Shown one piece after another: positions 39,615 to 48,858 of a stretch of 64,000 nt of DNA (the first letter of the stretch is position 1; every line of letters begins with the position of its first letter). Source of the stretch: Actinomadura mexicana (lineage in GTDB: Bacteria; Actinomycetota; Actinomycetes; Streptosporangiales; Streptosporangiaceae); the NCBI RefSeq assembly GCF_900188105.1, contig NZ_FZNP01000008.1, forward strand, positions 248,001-312,000. Direction: 5' to 3'. Below the pieces are notes generated by a model. It saw only the letters and a program-made list of their open reading frames with translations. It did no database searches and was not told where the DNA came from. Made by a program: the position numbers and the translations under genes.

Positions 39615-42140
39615 CTACGTCGCGGGGGCGAGGACGACGTCGACGGTGAGCGCGGCGGGGGCGTCCTCCAGGGTCAGGTCGGCGATCCGGCCTGCCGCGG
39701 CCAGGTCGGGACGCGCGATCCGCGTCACCTGCGAGCCGCGCACGACCGCGCGCGTCACGTCGGCGCGCATCGACGCCCTGGCCTCCGACTTGGCCTTGCG
39801 GACCTGCCGGAGCGCCTCGCCCGTGGCCGCGAGGACGGCCGGGTCGCCGCCCGGCGGCAGTTCGGCGGCGGTCGGCCACGAGGCCGTGTGCACCGACCCG
39901 TGCCGCCACCACGACCAGACCTCCTCGGTCACGAACGGCAGGACGGGCGCGAACAGGCGCAACAGCACCGACAGCGCGGCGCGCAGCGCCGCACGCGCGG
40001 ACAGCGCCTGCGGCCCGTCGCCGTAGGCGCGGGCCTTGACCAGCTCCAGGTAGTCGTCGCAGAACTCCCAGAAGAACCGCTCCGTGCGCTCCAGAGCGCG
40101 CGCGTAGTCGTAGCCCTCGAACGCCTCCGTCGCCTCCCCGACGACTCCGGCCAGCGCCGCCAGCATCGCCTTGTCCAGCGGCTCGGTGACCGGCGCGTCC
40201 GGGGCCGCCTCACCGAGGCCGAGCACGAACTTCGACGCGTTGAGGATCTTGATGGCGAGGCGGCGGCCGACCTTGATCTGGCCGGTGTCGAACGCGGTGT
40301 CGGTGCCAGGGCGCCCGCCGGCCGCCCAGTACCGGACGGCGTCGGAGCCGAACTCGCGCAGCAGGTCGATGGGCGTGACGACGTTCCCCTTGGACTTCGA
40401 CATCTTCTTGCGGTCCGGGTCGAGGATCCACCCGGACAGGGCGGTGCCCTTCCACGGCAGCGAGCCGTGCTCCAGGTGCGAGCGGACGACCGTGGAGAAC
40501 AGCCACGTCCGGATGATGTCGTGCGCCTGCGGCCGCAGGTCGTAGGGGAAGACCCGGGCGAACAGGTCGGCGTCGCGCTCCCAGCCGCCCGCGATCTGCG
40601 GGGTCAGCGACGAGGTGGCCCAGGTGTCCATCACGTCGGGGTCGCCCGCGAAGCCGCCCGGCCGGCCGCGCCGGTCCTCGGTGAAGCCCGGCGGGACGTC
40701 GGACGACGGGTCGACCGGCAGCGCGTCCTCGGCCGGCACGATCGGGTCGGTGTACACCGGCTCGCCGGAGTCGTCGAGCCGGTACCACACGGGGATCGGC
40801 ACGCCGAAGAACCGCTGCCGCGAGATCAGCCAGTCGCCGTTCAGGCCCTCGACCCAGTTCTCGTAGCGGGCCCGCATGTAGCCGGGATGCCACTCCAGCT
40901 CCCGCCCGCGGGCGAGCAGCTCGGCGCGGACGCCCCCGTCGCGGCCTCCGTTGCGGATGTACCACTGCCGGGTCGTGACGATCTCCAGGGGCTTGCTGCC
41001 CTTCTCGTAGAACTTCACCGGCCGGCTGATCCTGCGGGGCTCCCCGTCCAGGTCGCCGGATTCGCGCAGCAGCTCCACGACGCGCTCCCTGGCCGAGAAG
41101 ACCGTCTTGCCCGCCAGCTCACCGTACGGTTCCGCGGGGACGCCCTGCGGCGGGTCGGCGGCCAGCCGCCCGTCCCAGTCGATGATCGCGCGGGTCGGCA
41201 GGTCCAGCTCGCGCCACCAGGTGACGTCCGTGACGTCGCCGAACGTGCAGATCATCGCGATGCCGGAGCCCTTGCCTGGCTCGGCCAGCCGGTGCGCGAC
41301 GACCGGGACGTCCACGCCGAACAGCGGCGTGCGCACGGTCGTCCCGATCAGCTCCTGGTACCGCTCGTCGTCGGGGTGCGCGACCAGCGCGACGCAGGCG
41401 GGCAGCAGCTCCGGCCGCGTCGTCTCGATGTAGACGGGGCGCCGGTCGCCGTGGAACCGGATCCGGTGGAAGGCGCCGGGGTGCTCGCGGTCCTCCAGCT
41501 CGGCCTGCGCGACGGCGGTGCGGAACGTGACGTCCCACAGCGTCGGCGCCTCGGAGACGTACGCCTCGCCGCGGGCCAGGTTGCGCAGGAACGCACGCTG
41601 GGACGCCGTCCGGGCGGTGTCGCCGATGGTGGTGTAGAGGTGGCTCCAGTCGACCGACAGGCCGACGCGCCGCCACATCTCCTCGAATGCCTTCTCGTCG
41701 ACCTCGGTGAGGCGCTCGCACAGCTCGATGAAGTTGCGCCGCGAGACCGGCTGCTGGCGTTTCGGGTCGGGCTTGGCCGGGGGCGCGAAGTCCGGATCGT
41801 AGGGAAGCGACGGATCGCACCGGACGCCGAAATGGTTCTGCACGCGGCGCTCGGTCGGCAGCCCGTTATCGTCCCAGCCCATCGGGTAGAAGACGGCGCG
41901 ACCGCGCATGCGGTGGTAACGGGCGACGGTGTCGGTGTGGGTGTAGGAGAAGACGTGGCCGACGTGGAGGGAGCCGCTCACGGTGGGCGGCGGGGTGTCG
42001 ATCGAGTAGACCTCGCCGCGCGGCCGGGTGCGGTCGAAGCGGTGGACGCCCTCGTCCTCCCAGACGCGTACCCATCTGTCCTCCAGGCCGTCAAGAGAAG
42101 GCTTCGGAGGGACGTTCGAAGTACGCGGCTGCTCTGTCAT
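39615..42140 (-). CDS. valS: valyl-tRNA synthetase
   Basis: An 841-residue class I aminoacyl-tRNA synthetase charging tRNA-Val. The HIGH motif appears as SGSLHVGH (55-62). KMSKSKGN lies in the catalytic half after PDRKK. The CP1 editing domain spans about residues 190-340 (PVYIETTRPELLPACVALVA). The anticodon-binding helical domain (~600-790) ends with a short C-terminal extension that ends TVDVVLAPAT. At 841 residues it is the compact actinobacterial/archaeal-like type. It is monocistronic, on the strand opposite DUF4235. Confidence 0.95.
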   Translation of the reverse strand: MTEQPRTSNVPPKPSLDGLEDRWVRVWEDEGVHRFDRTRPRGEVYSIDTPPPTVSGSLHVGHVFSYTHTDTVARYHRMRGRAVFYPMGWDDNGLPTERRVQNHFGVRCDPSLPYDPDFAPPAKPDPKRQQPVSRRNFIELCERLTEVDEKAFEEMWRRVGLSVDWSHLYTTIGDTARTASQRAFLRNLARGEAYVSEAPTLWDVTFRTAVAQAELEDREHPGAFHRIRFHGDRRPVYIETTRPELLPACVALVAHPDDERYQELIGTTVRTPLFGVDVPVVAHRLAEPGKGSGIAMICTFGDVTDVTWWRELDLPTRAIIDWDGRLAADPPQGVPAEPYGELAGKTVFSARERVVELLRESGDLDGEPRRISRPVKFYEKGSKPLEIVTTRQWYIRNGGRDGGVRAELLARGRELEWHPGYMRARYENWVEGLNGDWLISRQRFFGVPIPVWYRLDDSGEPVYTDPIVPAEDALPVDPSSDVPPGFTEDRRGRPGGFAGDPDVMDTWATSSLTPQIAGGWERDADLFARVFPYDLRPQAHDIIRTWLFSTVVRSHLEHGSLPWKGTALSGWILDPDRKKMSKSKGNVVTPIDLLREFGSDAVRYWAAGGRPGTDTAFDTGQIKVGRRLAIKILNASKFVLGLGEAAPDAPVTEPLDKAMLAALAGVVGEATEAFEGYDYARALERTERFFWEFCDDYLELVKARAYGDGPQALSARAALRAALSVLLRLFAPVLPFVTEEVWSWWRHGSVHTASWPTAAELPPGGDPAVLAATGEALRQVRKAKSEARASMRADVTRAVVRGSQVTRIARPDLAAAGRIADLTLEDAPAALTVDVVLAPAT

Positions 42141-42268
42141 GGGGCCAATCGTATTGACATCGGCCCGGACCGCATGCCGATTGCCGGCGCCGACGCGGCG
42201 ATCACCTTCCCCTCCCGGGGCGGGCCGGTCCGGTAGCGTCGGAGACGACAGGACGAGAGAGGACCAAC

Positions 42269-42556
42269 ATGGCGGACAAGGGCGACATGGGCTGGCGGGT
42301 GATGGCCGGCGCGGCCGCGTTCGCGGGCGGCTTCGTCGCGAAGAAAGTCATCACCCTGGCCTGGAAGAAGAGCACCGGCAAGGAGCCCCCGACCAACCCG
42401 GAGTCCCCCGACGTGGCGCTTGCCGAGGCGATCGGATGGGCCGTGGTGATGGGCGTCGGCATGGAGGTCGCGCGGCTGCTCGCCACCCGCGCCGCGGCCC
42501 ACCAGTGGGCCAAGGGCACCGGCCAGCTCCCGCAGAACCTCAAGGCCGACGTCTGA
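42269..42556 (+). CDS. DUF4235 small membrane protein
   Basis: A 95-residue protein starting MADKGDMGWRVMAGAAAFAG, with a short membrane segment (GWRVMAGAAAFAGGFVAKKV) and a second one (ALAEAIGWAVVMGVGMEVAR). WKKSTGKEPPTNPESPDV between them is the DUF4235 signature. The family is restricted to actinobacteria and has no known function. ACGAGAGAGGACC precedes the ATG. It is divergent from valS. Confidence 0.8.
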   Translation: MADKGDMGWRVMAGAAAFAGGFVAKKVITLAWKKSTGKEPPTNPESPDVALAEAIGWAVVMGVGMEVARLLATRAAAHQWAKGTGQLPQNLKADV

Positions 42557-42599
42557 GTCGTCCCGCGCCGGGGGCCCGGCCCCCCGGTCGGAGGCCATG

Positions 42600-42648
42600 C
42601 GCGTCGCGGCCGGTCCCTTCGACGATCGAAGGGACCGGCCGCGACGCG
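42600..42648. terminator. very long perfect hairpin (23-bp stem)
   Basis: 42600-42622 is exactly complementary to 42626-42648, with only CGA as loop. It follows the DUF4235 gene and faces the convergent EcsC-like gene, so it can serve both strands. Confidence 0.85.
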
Positions 42649-42741
42649 TTCCGGTCGAGCCGGGGCTCGGAAACGGTCCCGCCGCGCGCGGGGCGCGCGG
42701 TCCTCGACGTTCGCGTGTGCCGCCAGGGGGTGGGCGGCCCG

Positions 42742-43560
42742 CTACGAATCCAGGCGAGAGGGCTGGTCGCCGGGGAGCGGGGGCAGAGAGCCGGCGATCT
42801 CCCGCAGGTCGGCCCGGACCTTCAGGGCGAGCCCCTTGGTCGCGGAGCGGTTGAGGGCGGCGCCGGCCGCGGCGCCGGTGAGCAGGGGGCCCATCGTGGA
42901 CATGCTCCGGCCGAAGACGCGGAGCATGCGCCTGCGCAGCGCGCTCTTGGCGGCCGTGCCGAGGGCGCTGGTGAGGGTGCCGCCCTCCAGGGGGTTGATG
43001 CCGCGCTGCCGGGCCCAGGACGTCACGAACGCGGCCCCGCGCGCGGTGCCGGTGCCCTGGACGCTGACGCCGTACACCTCGTGCAGCTCGGCGATCATCT
43101 TCACCTCGATGGCCGCGACGACGAGCGTCTCGGCGGCGAGCTGGGCGGGCGCCGTCAGCAGCAGCGGCGGGGCGGCGAACTCCACCGCGGCCAGCGCGCC
43201 TCCCGCGGCGCCGACGGCGGTCGTGGCGTTGCCCGCCGCCTTGACGATCCGGTCGGCGAGCTCCTCGCCCATCAGCCCGTGGTGGTGGGCCTGCAGGGTC
43301 TCGAGATCGCGGATCGGGATGTGCGGCGCGGTCGCGATGAGCAGGTCGGCGAGCCACCTGCCGCGCGCGACGCCCGCGGCCCCCACCCTGCGGGCGCTCT
43401 GGCCGAGCAGTCTGGCCAGTCGCCCGAGCAGGCGGCCGCGGGTCTCGCGGTCCATGTCCTCGTCGGAGGCGAGCCGGCCGATCAGCTCGCCCAGCTCCGT
43501 GGAGCCGTCGCCGCGCGCCGGCTCCACCTCGCCATGACGCGGTTCGATCTCTCCCGTCAC
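42742..43560 (-). CDS. EcsC-like protein
   Basis: A 272-residue protein. It has a charged N-terminal third (DEDMDRETRGRLLGRLARLL) and a central hydrophobic part with ADRIVKAAGNATTAVGAAGG, ALAAVEFAAPPLLLTAPAQL and AAETLVVAAIEVKMIAELHE. This looks like the membrane-associated EcsC family, known from exoprotein secretion loci in Bacillus. The C-terminal TMGPLLTGAAAGAALNRSAT supports it. The function is unknown in actinobacteria. The start is GTG 43560; the DUF4193 gene lies 53 bp upstream on the same strand. Confidence 0.65.
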   Translation of the reverse strand: MTGEIEPRHGEVEPARGDGSTELGELIGRLASDEDMDRETRGRLLGRLARLLGQSARRVGAAGVARGRWLADLLIATAPHIPIRDLETLQAHHHGLMGEELADRIVKAAGNATTAVGAAGGALAAVEFAAPPLLLTAPAQLAAETLVVAAIEVKMIAELHEVYGVSVQGTGTARGAAFVTSWARQRGINPLEGGTLTSALGTAAKSALRRRMLRVFGRSMSTMGPLLTGAAAGAALNRSATKGLALKVRADLREIAGSLPPLPGDQPSRLDS

Positions 43561-43612
43561 CCGGCCTCTCCCGTCACGCGCCCTCTTCCCTTCACCCGGT
43601 GTCCGCCGCCGG

Positions 43613-43909
43613 TCAGGCGGCGCACTCGCGGCAGACCGGCCGGCCGTTCTTCTCGGTGGCCAGCTGGCTGCGGTGGTGCACCAGGAAGCAGCGCGTGCAG
43701 GTGAACTCGTCGGCCTGCCGCGGCACCACCCGGAAGGTGAGCTCCTCGTTCGACAGGTCGGCGCCCGGCAGCTCGGCGACCTCGCCGGCGTCCAGGTCCT
43801 CGTCGATGATGCTGGCCGCCTTGTCGGCGCGCCGGGCCTGGAGCTCCTGGAGGCTGTCCTCGCTCAGGTCGTCGTCTGTCTTGCGTGGGCTGTCGTAGTC
43901 GGTCGCCAT
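43613..43909 (-). CDS. DUF4193 zinc-ribbon protein
   Basis: A 98-residue acidic protein. MATDYDSPRKTDDDLSEDSL and LQARRADKAASIIDEDLD are near-invariant in DUF4193. The C-terminal CTRCFLVHHRSQLA...CRECA is a four-cysteine zinc ribbon. The family is nearly universal in actinobacteria, similar in length and style to RbpA-like transcription partners, but its function is unproven. A 507-bp untranslated region with many GTGAC sites lies upstream. Confidence 0.9.
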   Translation of the reverse strand: MATDYDSPRKTDDDLSEDSLQELQARRADKAASIIDEDLDAGEVAELPGADLSNEELTFRVVPRQADEFTCTRCFLVHHRSQLATEKNGRPVCRECAA

Positions 43910-44416
43910 CTTCTATCTCCATCCCCCTCAGTGCTTTATGCGCCCCGTCGCGCGGATCTAACGCTCGGGGGGCCGTTCTTGTGCCCGATCCGGGCGGGAA
44001 ATTCTGTCACGGTTGGTGACCTGCGACACACGAGGCGCGACCGTTCCCACGAGTGACACCCATCACCCGACTCTTTCCTCGCACTGTGTCATCCGTCACA
44101 TACCCGGCGGGTGACACGGCCTCCGTTCCGGGGACCGTGGCGCCTGCCGGGGTTCCCGCGGCGGCGGGGATCATACCCGTCCCGGAGGCGTTGTGCGCAC
44201 CGCCCGCCTCGGCGCGGCGAGATGGCCCGATCCGGCAGCCGGAACACCGAACCGGATACATCGGTGAAACGTCAGAACTAACGCGATATCGTGCCCGCCT
44301 GAGGTTGGGGGCGGATCCCCTGCGGGGGTCAGCCCGGCGATCGCCGGCACGGGGCCCCCGCGAGCGGGTCCGGCGCACAATGTCGCGGACATCACTGCGG
44401 GTCACTGGAGGGTCAG
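43910..44416. promoter_or_regulatory. 507-bp divergent intergenic region with clustered GTGAC/GTCAC boxes
   Basis: No gene was seen. GTCAC-N5-GTGAC (44006-44020) is an inverted repeat. Further GTGAC or GTCAC copies occur at 44053, near 44094 and at 44110, with GTGTCA-type partners between. A perfect palindrome, CCGGCGATCGCCGG, lies at 44334-44347. The region separates DUF4193 from the kinase pair and probably holds both promoters. GGAGGG sits 4 nt before the kinase ATG. Confidence 0.45.
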
Positions 44417-46093
44417 ATGCCGGATGCCGCTCCGCTGGAGCCAGGCGATCCTAGGGCACTCGGACGGTACGAGGTCATCGGACGGTTGGGCGCCGGGGGC
44501 CAGGGCGCCGTCTTCTTGGGCAAGGCGCCGAACGGCGGGTACGTCGCCGTCAAACTGCTGCACGCGCAGATGGCCAACGATCCGGCCGCACGCGCCCGGT
44601 TCACCCGCGAGGTCGCGGCGGCGCAGAAGGTCGAGCCCTTCTGCACGGCCCGGGTGCTGGAGGCCGACGTCCAGGGCGACCAGCCCTACGTCGTCAGCGA
44701 GTTCATCGACGGTCCGTCCCTGCACGACGTGGTCGCGCACGACGGCCCGCGGAGCGCGGCGGAGCTGGAGCGGCTCGCGATCGGCACGGTGACCGCGCTC
44801 GCGGCCATCCACGAGGCCGGGATCGTGCACCGCGACTTCAAGCCGAACAACGTCATGCTGGCCTCCGACGGCCCGCGCGTCGTCGACTTCGGCATCGCGC
44901 GGACGGTGAACTCGCAGGAGAGCGCCGTCACCGCGACGGGCATGGTGGTGGGCACGCCCGGCTACCTGGCGCCCGAGCAGCTCACCGGCGCGCCGCTCAC
45001 CCCGGCGGTGGACATCTTCGCCTGGGCCGCGACCATGGTGTTCGCCGCCACCGGGCAGTCGCCGTTCGAGGCCGACACGCTGCCGGTCATCATCAACCGG
45101 ATCCTCAACGAGGAGCCCGACCTGTCGGCGCTGCCGGCGGGCCCGCTGCGCGATCTGATCGGGCGCTGCCTGTCCAAGGACGCGGGCCTGCGCCCCCCGG
45201 CGGCGCAACTGCTGCTGAACCTGCTCGGCCACGTCGGCGCCGCGCCCGCGAACCAGGGCGCCGGGCAGGAGGACCTGCTCAACCAGGGCACCCGGATCGC
45301 CTCGCAGCTTCCGCCGCCGCCCCCGGTGCCGCCGGCGCCGCGGCCGCAGCACCAGCCGATCACCCCGCCGCCCATGCCGCTGCACCAGGGCGGGATGCCC
45401 GGCCACGGCCACGGTCCGGCCGGGCCCCAGCAGCAGCCCATCACCCCGCCGCCCATGCCGATGTACCAGGGCGGGGCGATGCCGCCCCCGCCCCCGCCGC
45501 AGACGCAGCCGCGGATGCCGATGCCGCCCGGCCCGCAGTACGGGCCGCCGCCGAAGCAGTCCAGCTCCGCCGGGCCGATCATCGCGATCGGGTGCGGCGC
45601 ACTCGCGCTGATCGTGATCCTGGTGGTCGTGGTGCTCGCCGTCATCGGCGCCAACAGCGACGACGACCCGCCGACGCCGCCGACCTACTCGCCGCCGAAC
45701 ACCTACACGCCGAGCGAGAGGCCGACCACGAGCACCACGGGCGGGCTGCTCGGCAACTTCACCGGCAACGGGTACCAGCCGGGCGCCGGATCCGGCCACA
45801 CCTCCTTCAGCGTCAAGTTCTCCCTGCTGTACTCCAGTGGCGTCGCGACGTACACCTATCCGTCCGGCGCCCAGGACACCTGCTACACCCGGCTGTCGCT
45901 GCTGTCCGGCGATGAGAACAGCTCGAAGGTCGAGTACCGGGAGACGCCGATGGCGGGGATGGACCCGAAGGAGTGCGCGTCCGGGTACGTCACGTTCATC
46001 CCGTCCTCCGGCGGGACCACGATGCGGTGGGAGTGGCGCACCGCCCAGTCCGAGCCGACGGCCTCCGCCTACGGGACCGTGTCCAAGGCATGA
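44417..46093 (+). CDS. transmembrane serine/threonine protein kinase
   Basis: A 558-residue Hanks-type kinase. The glycine loop is GAGGQG, catalytic Lys46 lies in VAVKLL, HRDFKPNN is at 138-145, DFG at 157-159, and APEQ in the P+1 region. A Pro/Gln/Met-rich linker (~295-380) leads to one membrane helix (GPIIAIGCGALALIVILVVV). The outer ~150 residues are Thr/Pro-rich and then a beta domain with two Cys (DTCYTRLSLL, PKECASGYVTF) of unrecognised family. The HRDFKP variant (F for L/I) is typical of actinobacterial kinases. The next kinase gene overlaps it by 4 bp. Confidence 0.92.
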   Translation: MPDAAPLEPGDPRALGRYEVIGRLGAGGQGAVFLGKAPNGGYVAVKLLHAQMANDPAARARFTREVAAAQKVEPFCTARVLEADVQGDQPYVVSEFIDGPSLHDVVAHDGPRSAAELERLAIGTVTALAAIHEAGIVHRDFKPNNVMLASDGPRVVDFGIARTVNSQESAVTATGMVVGTPGYLAPEQLTGAPLTPAVDIFAWAATMVFAATGQSPFEADTLPVIINRILNEEPDLSALPAGPLRDLIGRCLSKDAGLRPPAAQLLLNLLGHVGAAPANQGAGQEDLLNQGTRIASQLPPPPPVPPAPRPQHQPITPPPMPLHQGGMPGHGHGPAGPQQQPITPPPMPMYQGGAMPPPPPPQTQPRMPMPPGPQYGPPPKQSSSAGPIIAIGCGALALIVILVVVVLAVIGANSDDDPPTPPTYSPPNTYTPSERPTTSTTGGLLGNFTGNGYQPGAGSGHTSFSVKFSLLYSSGVATYTYPSGAQDTCYTRLSLLSGDENSSKVEYRETPMAGMDPKECASGYVTFIPSSGGTTMRWEWRTAQSEPTASAYGTVSKA

Positions 46094-48858
46094 CCGAGGT
46101 CGCCCCCCTCCGCAAGGGCGACCCCTCCCGGCTCGGCGCGTACCGGCTGACCGGCCTCCTCGGCGAGGGCGGGCAGGGCGCCGTCTACCTCGGGGAGGAC
46201 GAACCGGGCCACCGGGTCGCCGTGAAGCTGCTGCACGCGCGCTTCAGCGGCGACCCGAAGGCCCGGTCGCGGTTCGCGGCCGAGGTCGCGGTCGCCAAGC
46301 GGGTGTCGGCGTTCTGCACGGCCCGCGTCCTCGACTCCGACGTCGAGGGCGACCGCCCCTACATCGTCAGCGAGTACATCGACGGGCCGGCGCTGTCGCG
46401 GGTGCTGGCGCAGGACGGCCCGCGGCGCGGCGCCGACCTGGACCGGCTGGCGATCGGGACGATGACGGCGCTCGCCGCGATCCACCAGGCGGGGGTCGTG
46501 CACCGCGACTTCAAGCCCGCCAACGTGCTGCTCGCGCCGGACGGCCCGCGGGTGATCGACTTCGGCATCGCGCGGGCGCTGGACGCCACCGGGACCATGT
46601 CGAGCACGGCGGTCGGCACTCCCGCCTACATGGCGCCCGAGCAGATCTCCGGGGCGCGGGTCGGGCCGCCCGCCGACGTGTTCGCGTGGGGCGCCACGAT
46701 GGCGTACGCGGCGAGCGGGCGGCCGGCGTTCGGGCAGGACTCGATCCCCGCGGTGATGCACCGCATCCTGAACCTGCCGCCCGACCTCGGCGACCTTCCC
46801 GAGCCGCTGCGCGGCATCGTGGCGAACTGCCTCAGCAAGGACCCGGCGCTGCGGCCCGCCTCCCAGATGGTCCTGGCGCACCTGCTGGCGCTGGCGGGCA
46901 GCCTTCCGCAGCCGGGCGCCCGGCAGAACGACGCCCTGATGCTCACCCAGGGCGCCCAGACGGCGGCCACCGAGTCCGCACGGCTGCGGACGCGGACACC
47001 GCCGCCCTTCCAGGCCGGCCCTCCGGTGCCGCACCCCGCGCCGCACGCTCCGCCGCACACGCCGCCGCACACGCCGCCGCTGCATACTCCGCCGCACGCG
47101 CCGCCGCCCCTGCCCGGCGCGGAGTGGCCCTCACCGGTCCCGCCGCCCAACGAGAACACACCCGCCACGTGGCCGTCCGTCTCCGCTCCGGGGGTCGACT
47201 TCACCAAGCCGTCCGGAGGCGGGAAGCGGCCCCGCATCGGCGTTCTCGCCAGCGTGGGGGGCGCCGCGCTGGCCGTGCTGGTCCTCGCCGCCGGCGTGGC
47301 CTGGGTCCAGCTCCGCGAGGACGGCGACCGGGGCGCGACGGCCACGGGCGGGCGGGTCGGCGGGACGCTGCCCATCGCGATGTCGACGCCGACCGCCACC
47401 GACGGCGGTTTCGACCCCTCCCGCGCCCTCGGCGGAACCGAGCGGTTCCTCAGCAAGCAGCTGTTCACGGGCCTCACCGAGGTCGGCGCCGACGGCGCCG
47501 CCCGCAACCGGCTCGCGACGGCGATCACGCCGGACGCGGAATGCCGCAAGTGGACCATCTCGCTCAAGTACGGGACGAGCTTCACCAACGGCGAGGCGGT
47601 CGACGCGCACGCGTTCGCCCGCGGCTGGGCGCGCAGCGCGGCGGACAAGACCGGCCCAGCGTCCTACCTGATGATCGACATCGAGGGGTACACCTCGGTG
47701 TCGGACAGCGGGACCGGGCTGCTGTCCGGGGTCACGGTGGTGTCGGGCACCGCGCTCGAAGTCGCGCTGACCTCCCCCAACTGCGACTTCGCGGCCCGGC
47801 TGTCCGAACCGGCGTTCATGCCCGTCCCCGAGGCGGCGGGCAAGGTCGACAACGCGGCGTTCAACACCCGTCCCATCGGCAACGGCCCGTTCATGCTGGC
47901 GGACTACCGCAAGGGCGCGTCGGTCTCGCTCGTCCGCAACGACCGCTGGGCGTTCGGCAAGACCAAGCTGGACGGCGTCACCGTGATGCTGACCGACGAC
48001 TCCGCCAAGGGCCGCACCGCCTACACGGCCGGGCAGACCGACTGGTACGCGGTGGGCACCGAGGATCTGGCCTCGACTCCGAGGACGGGCCTGGTCTCCC
48101 GTCCCGCGCCGTTCACCCGGATGCTCGTCCCGATCACCGCCCGGGGCCCGATGAAGTCGAGGGAGGCCCGGCAGGCCGTCTCCTACGCCCTCGACCGCGG
48201 CAGGCTCAGCCTGGCGCTCGGCGGGTTCCCCCAGCCCGCGCACGGCATCGTCCCGGCGCCGGTGCCCGGGTTCGGCCAGCGCGGCGTCTGCCCGTCCTGC
48301 GACGCGACGGACATCGAGAAGGCGAAGACGCTGGCCACGCAGGCCGGGCTGAAGTCGCCCGTCCGGCTGTACTACCGCCAGTCGCCCGTCGACCAGCGCC
48401 TCGCCGCGGCCGTCGGCTCGCAACTGAAGTCGGCGCTGGGCCTGCAGGTCGAGATGAAGTCCTATCCCATCTCCGAGTTCACCAAGTACCGCGACGACGT
48501 CATGTCCGGGGACGCCTCCGGGCTCGCTTTCCTGCCCTACGGTCCCGACTACCCGGGCGCCTACACGATGCTGTGGCCCCTGCTGGGCGGCGGCGAGGAG
48601 AGCGACACGGGCTTCTACAACCTGGGCAAGTGGAGGAACGGCACCTTCGACGAGACGATCTCCAAGGCGCTCAGGACCGCGGCGCCGGCCGACCGGACCG
48701 GCCTGTTCAAGCAGGCCGAAAGGGTCGCGCTGGACGACATGGCCCTCATCCCGCTGCTGAACGACACCCGCGTCGCCATGGTCCGGCCCGGCAAGTACGT
48801 CGGGCTGGAGCTCGACTACGACGGGGACCCGACCGCGGCGGCAGCCGCGCTCAAGTAG
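46090..48858 (+). CDS. Ser/Thr kinase fused to an extracellular oligopeptide-binding domain
   Basis: A 922-residue receptor kinase. Kinase residues 1-~270: GEGGQG, Lys46, HRDFKPAN at 138-145, DFG at 157-159, APEQ. A Pro/His-rich linker (~300-375, with HTPPH repeats) leads to one helix at 382-407 (GVLASVGGAALAVLVLAAGV). The outer ~510 residues are a complete SBP_bac_5 domain (GGTLPIAMSTPTATDGGFDP, NGEAVDAHAFARGW, GNGPFMLADYRKGASVSLVR, REARQAVSYALDR) like oligopeptide-binding proteins. It likely senses peptides or nickel-like ligands and signals inward. No matching ABC permease is adjacent, so transport is not its job. Its gene overlaps the previous kinase by 4 bp. Confidence 0.92.
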   Translation: MTEVAPLRKGDPSRLGAYRLTGLLGEGGQGAVYLGEDEPGHRVAVKLLHARFSGDPKARSRFAAEVAVAKRVSAFCTARVLDSDVEGDRPYIVSEYIDGPALSRVLAQDGPRRGADLDRLAIGTMTALAAIHQAGVVHRDFKPANVLLAPDGPRVIDFGIARALDATGTMSSTAVGTPAYMAPEQISGARVGPPADVFAWGATMAYAASGRPAFGQDSIPAVMHRILNLPPDLGDLPEPLRGIVANCLSKDPALRPASQMVLAHLLALAGSLPQPGARQNDALMLTQGAQTAATESARLRTRTPPPFQAGPPVPHPAPHAPPHTPPHTPPLHTPPHAPPPLPGAEWPSPVPPPNENTPATWPSVSAPGVDFTKPSGGGKRPRIGVLASVGGAALAVLVLAAGVAWVQLREDGDRGATATGGRVGGTLPIAMSTPTATDGGFDPSRALGGTERFLSKQLFTGLTEVGADGAARNRLATAITPDAECRKWTISLKYGTSFTNGEAVDAHAFARGWARSAADKTGPASYLMIDIEGYTSVSDSGTGLLSGVTVVSGTALEVALTSPNCDFAARLSEPAFMPVPEAAGKVDNAAFNTRPIGNGPFMLADYRKGASVSLVRNDRWAFGKTKLDGVTVMLTDDSAKGRTAYTAGQTDWYAVGTEDLASTPRTGLVSRPAPFTRMLVPITARGPMKSREARQAVSYALDRGRLSLALGGFPQPAHGIVPAPVPGFGQRGVCPSCDATDIEKAKTLATQAGLKSPVRLYYRQSPVDQRLAAAVGSQLKSALGLQVEMKSYPISEFTKYRDDVMSGDASGLAFLPYGPDYPGAYTMLWPLLGGGEESDTGFYNLGKWRNGTFDETISKALRTAAPADRTGLFKQAERVALDDMALIPLLNDTRVAMVRPGKYVGLELDYDGDPTAAAAALK

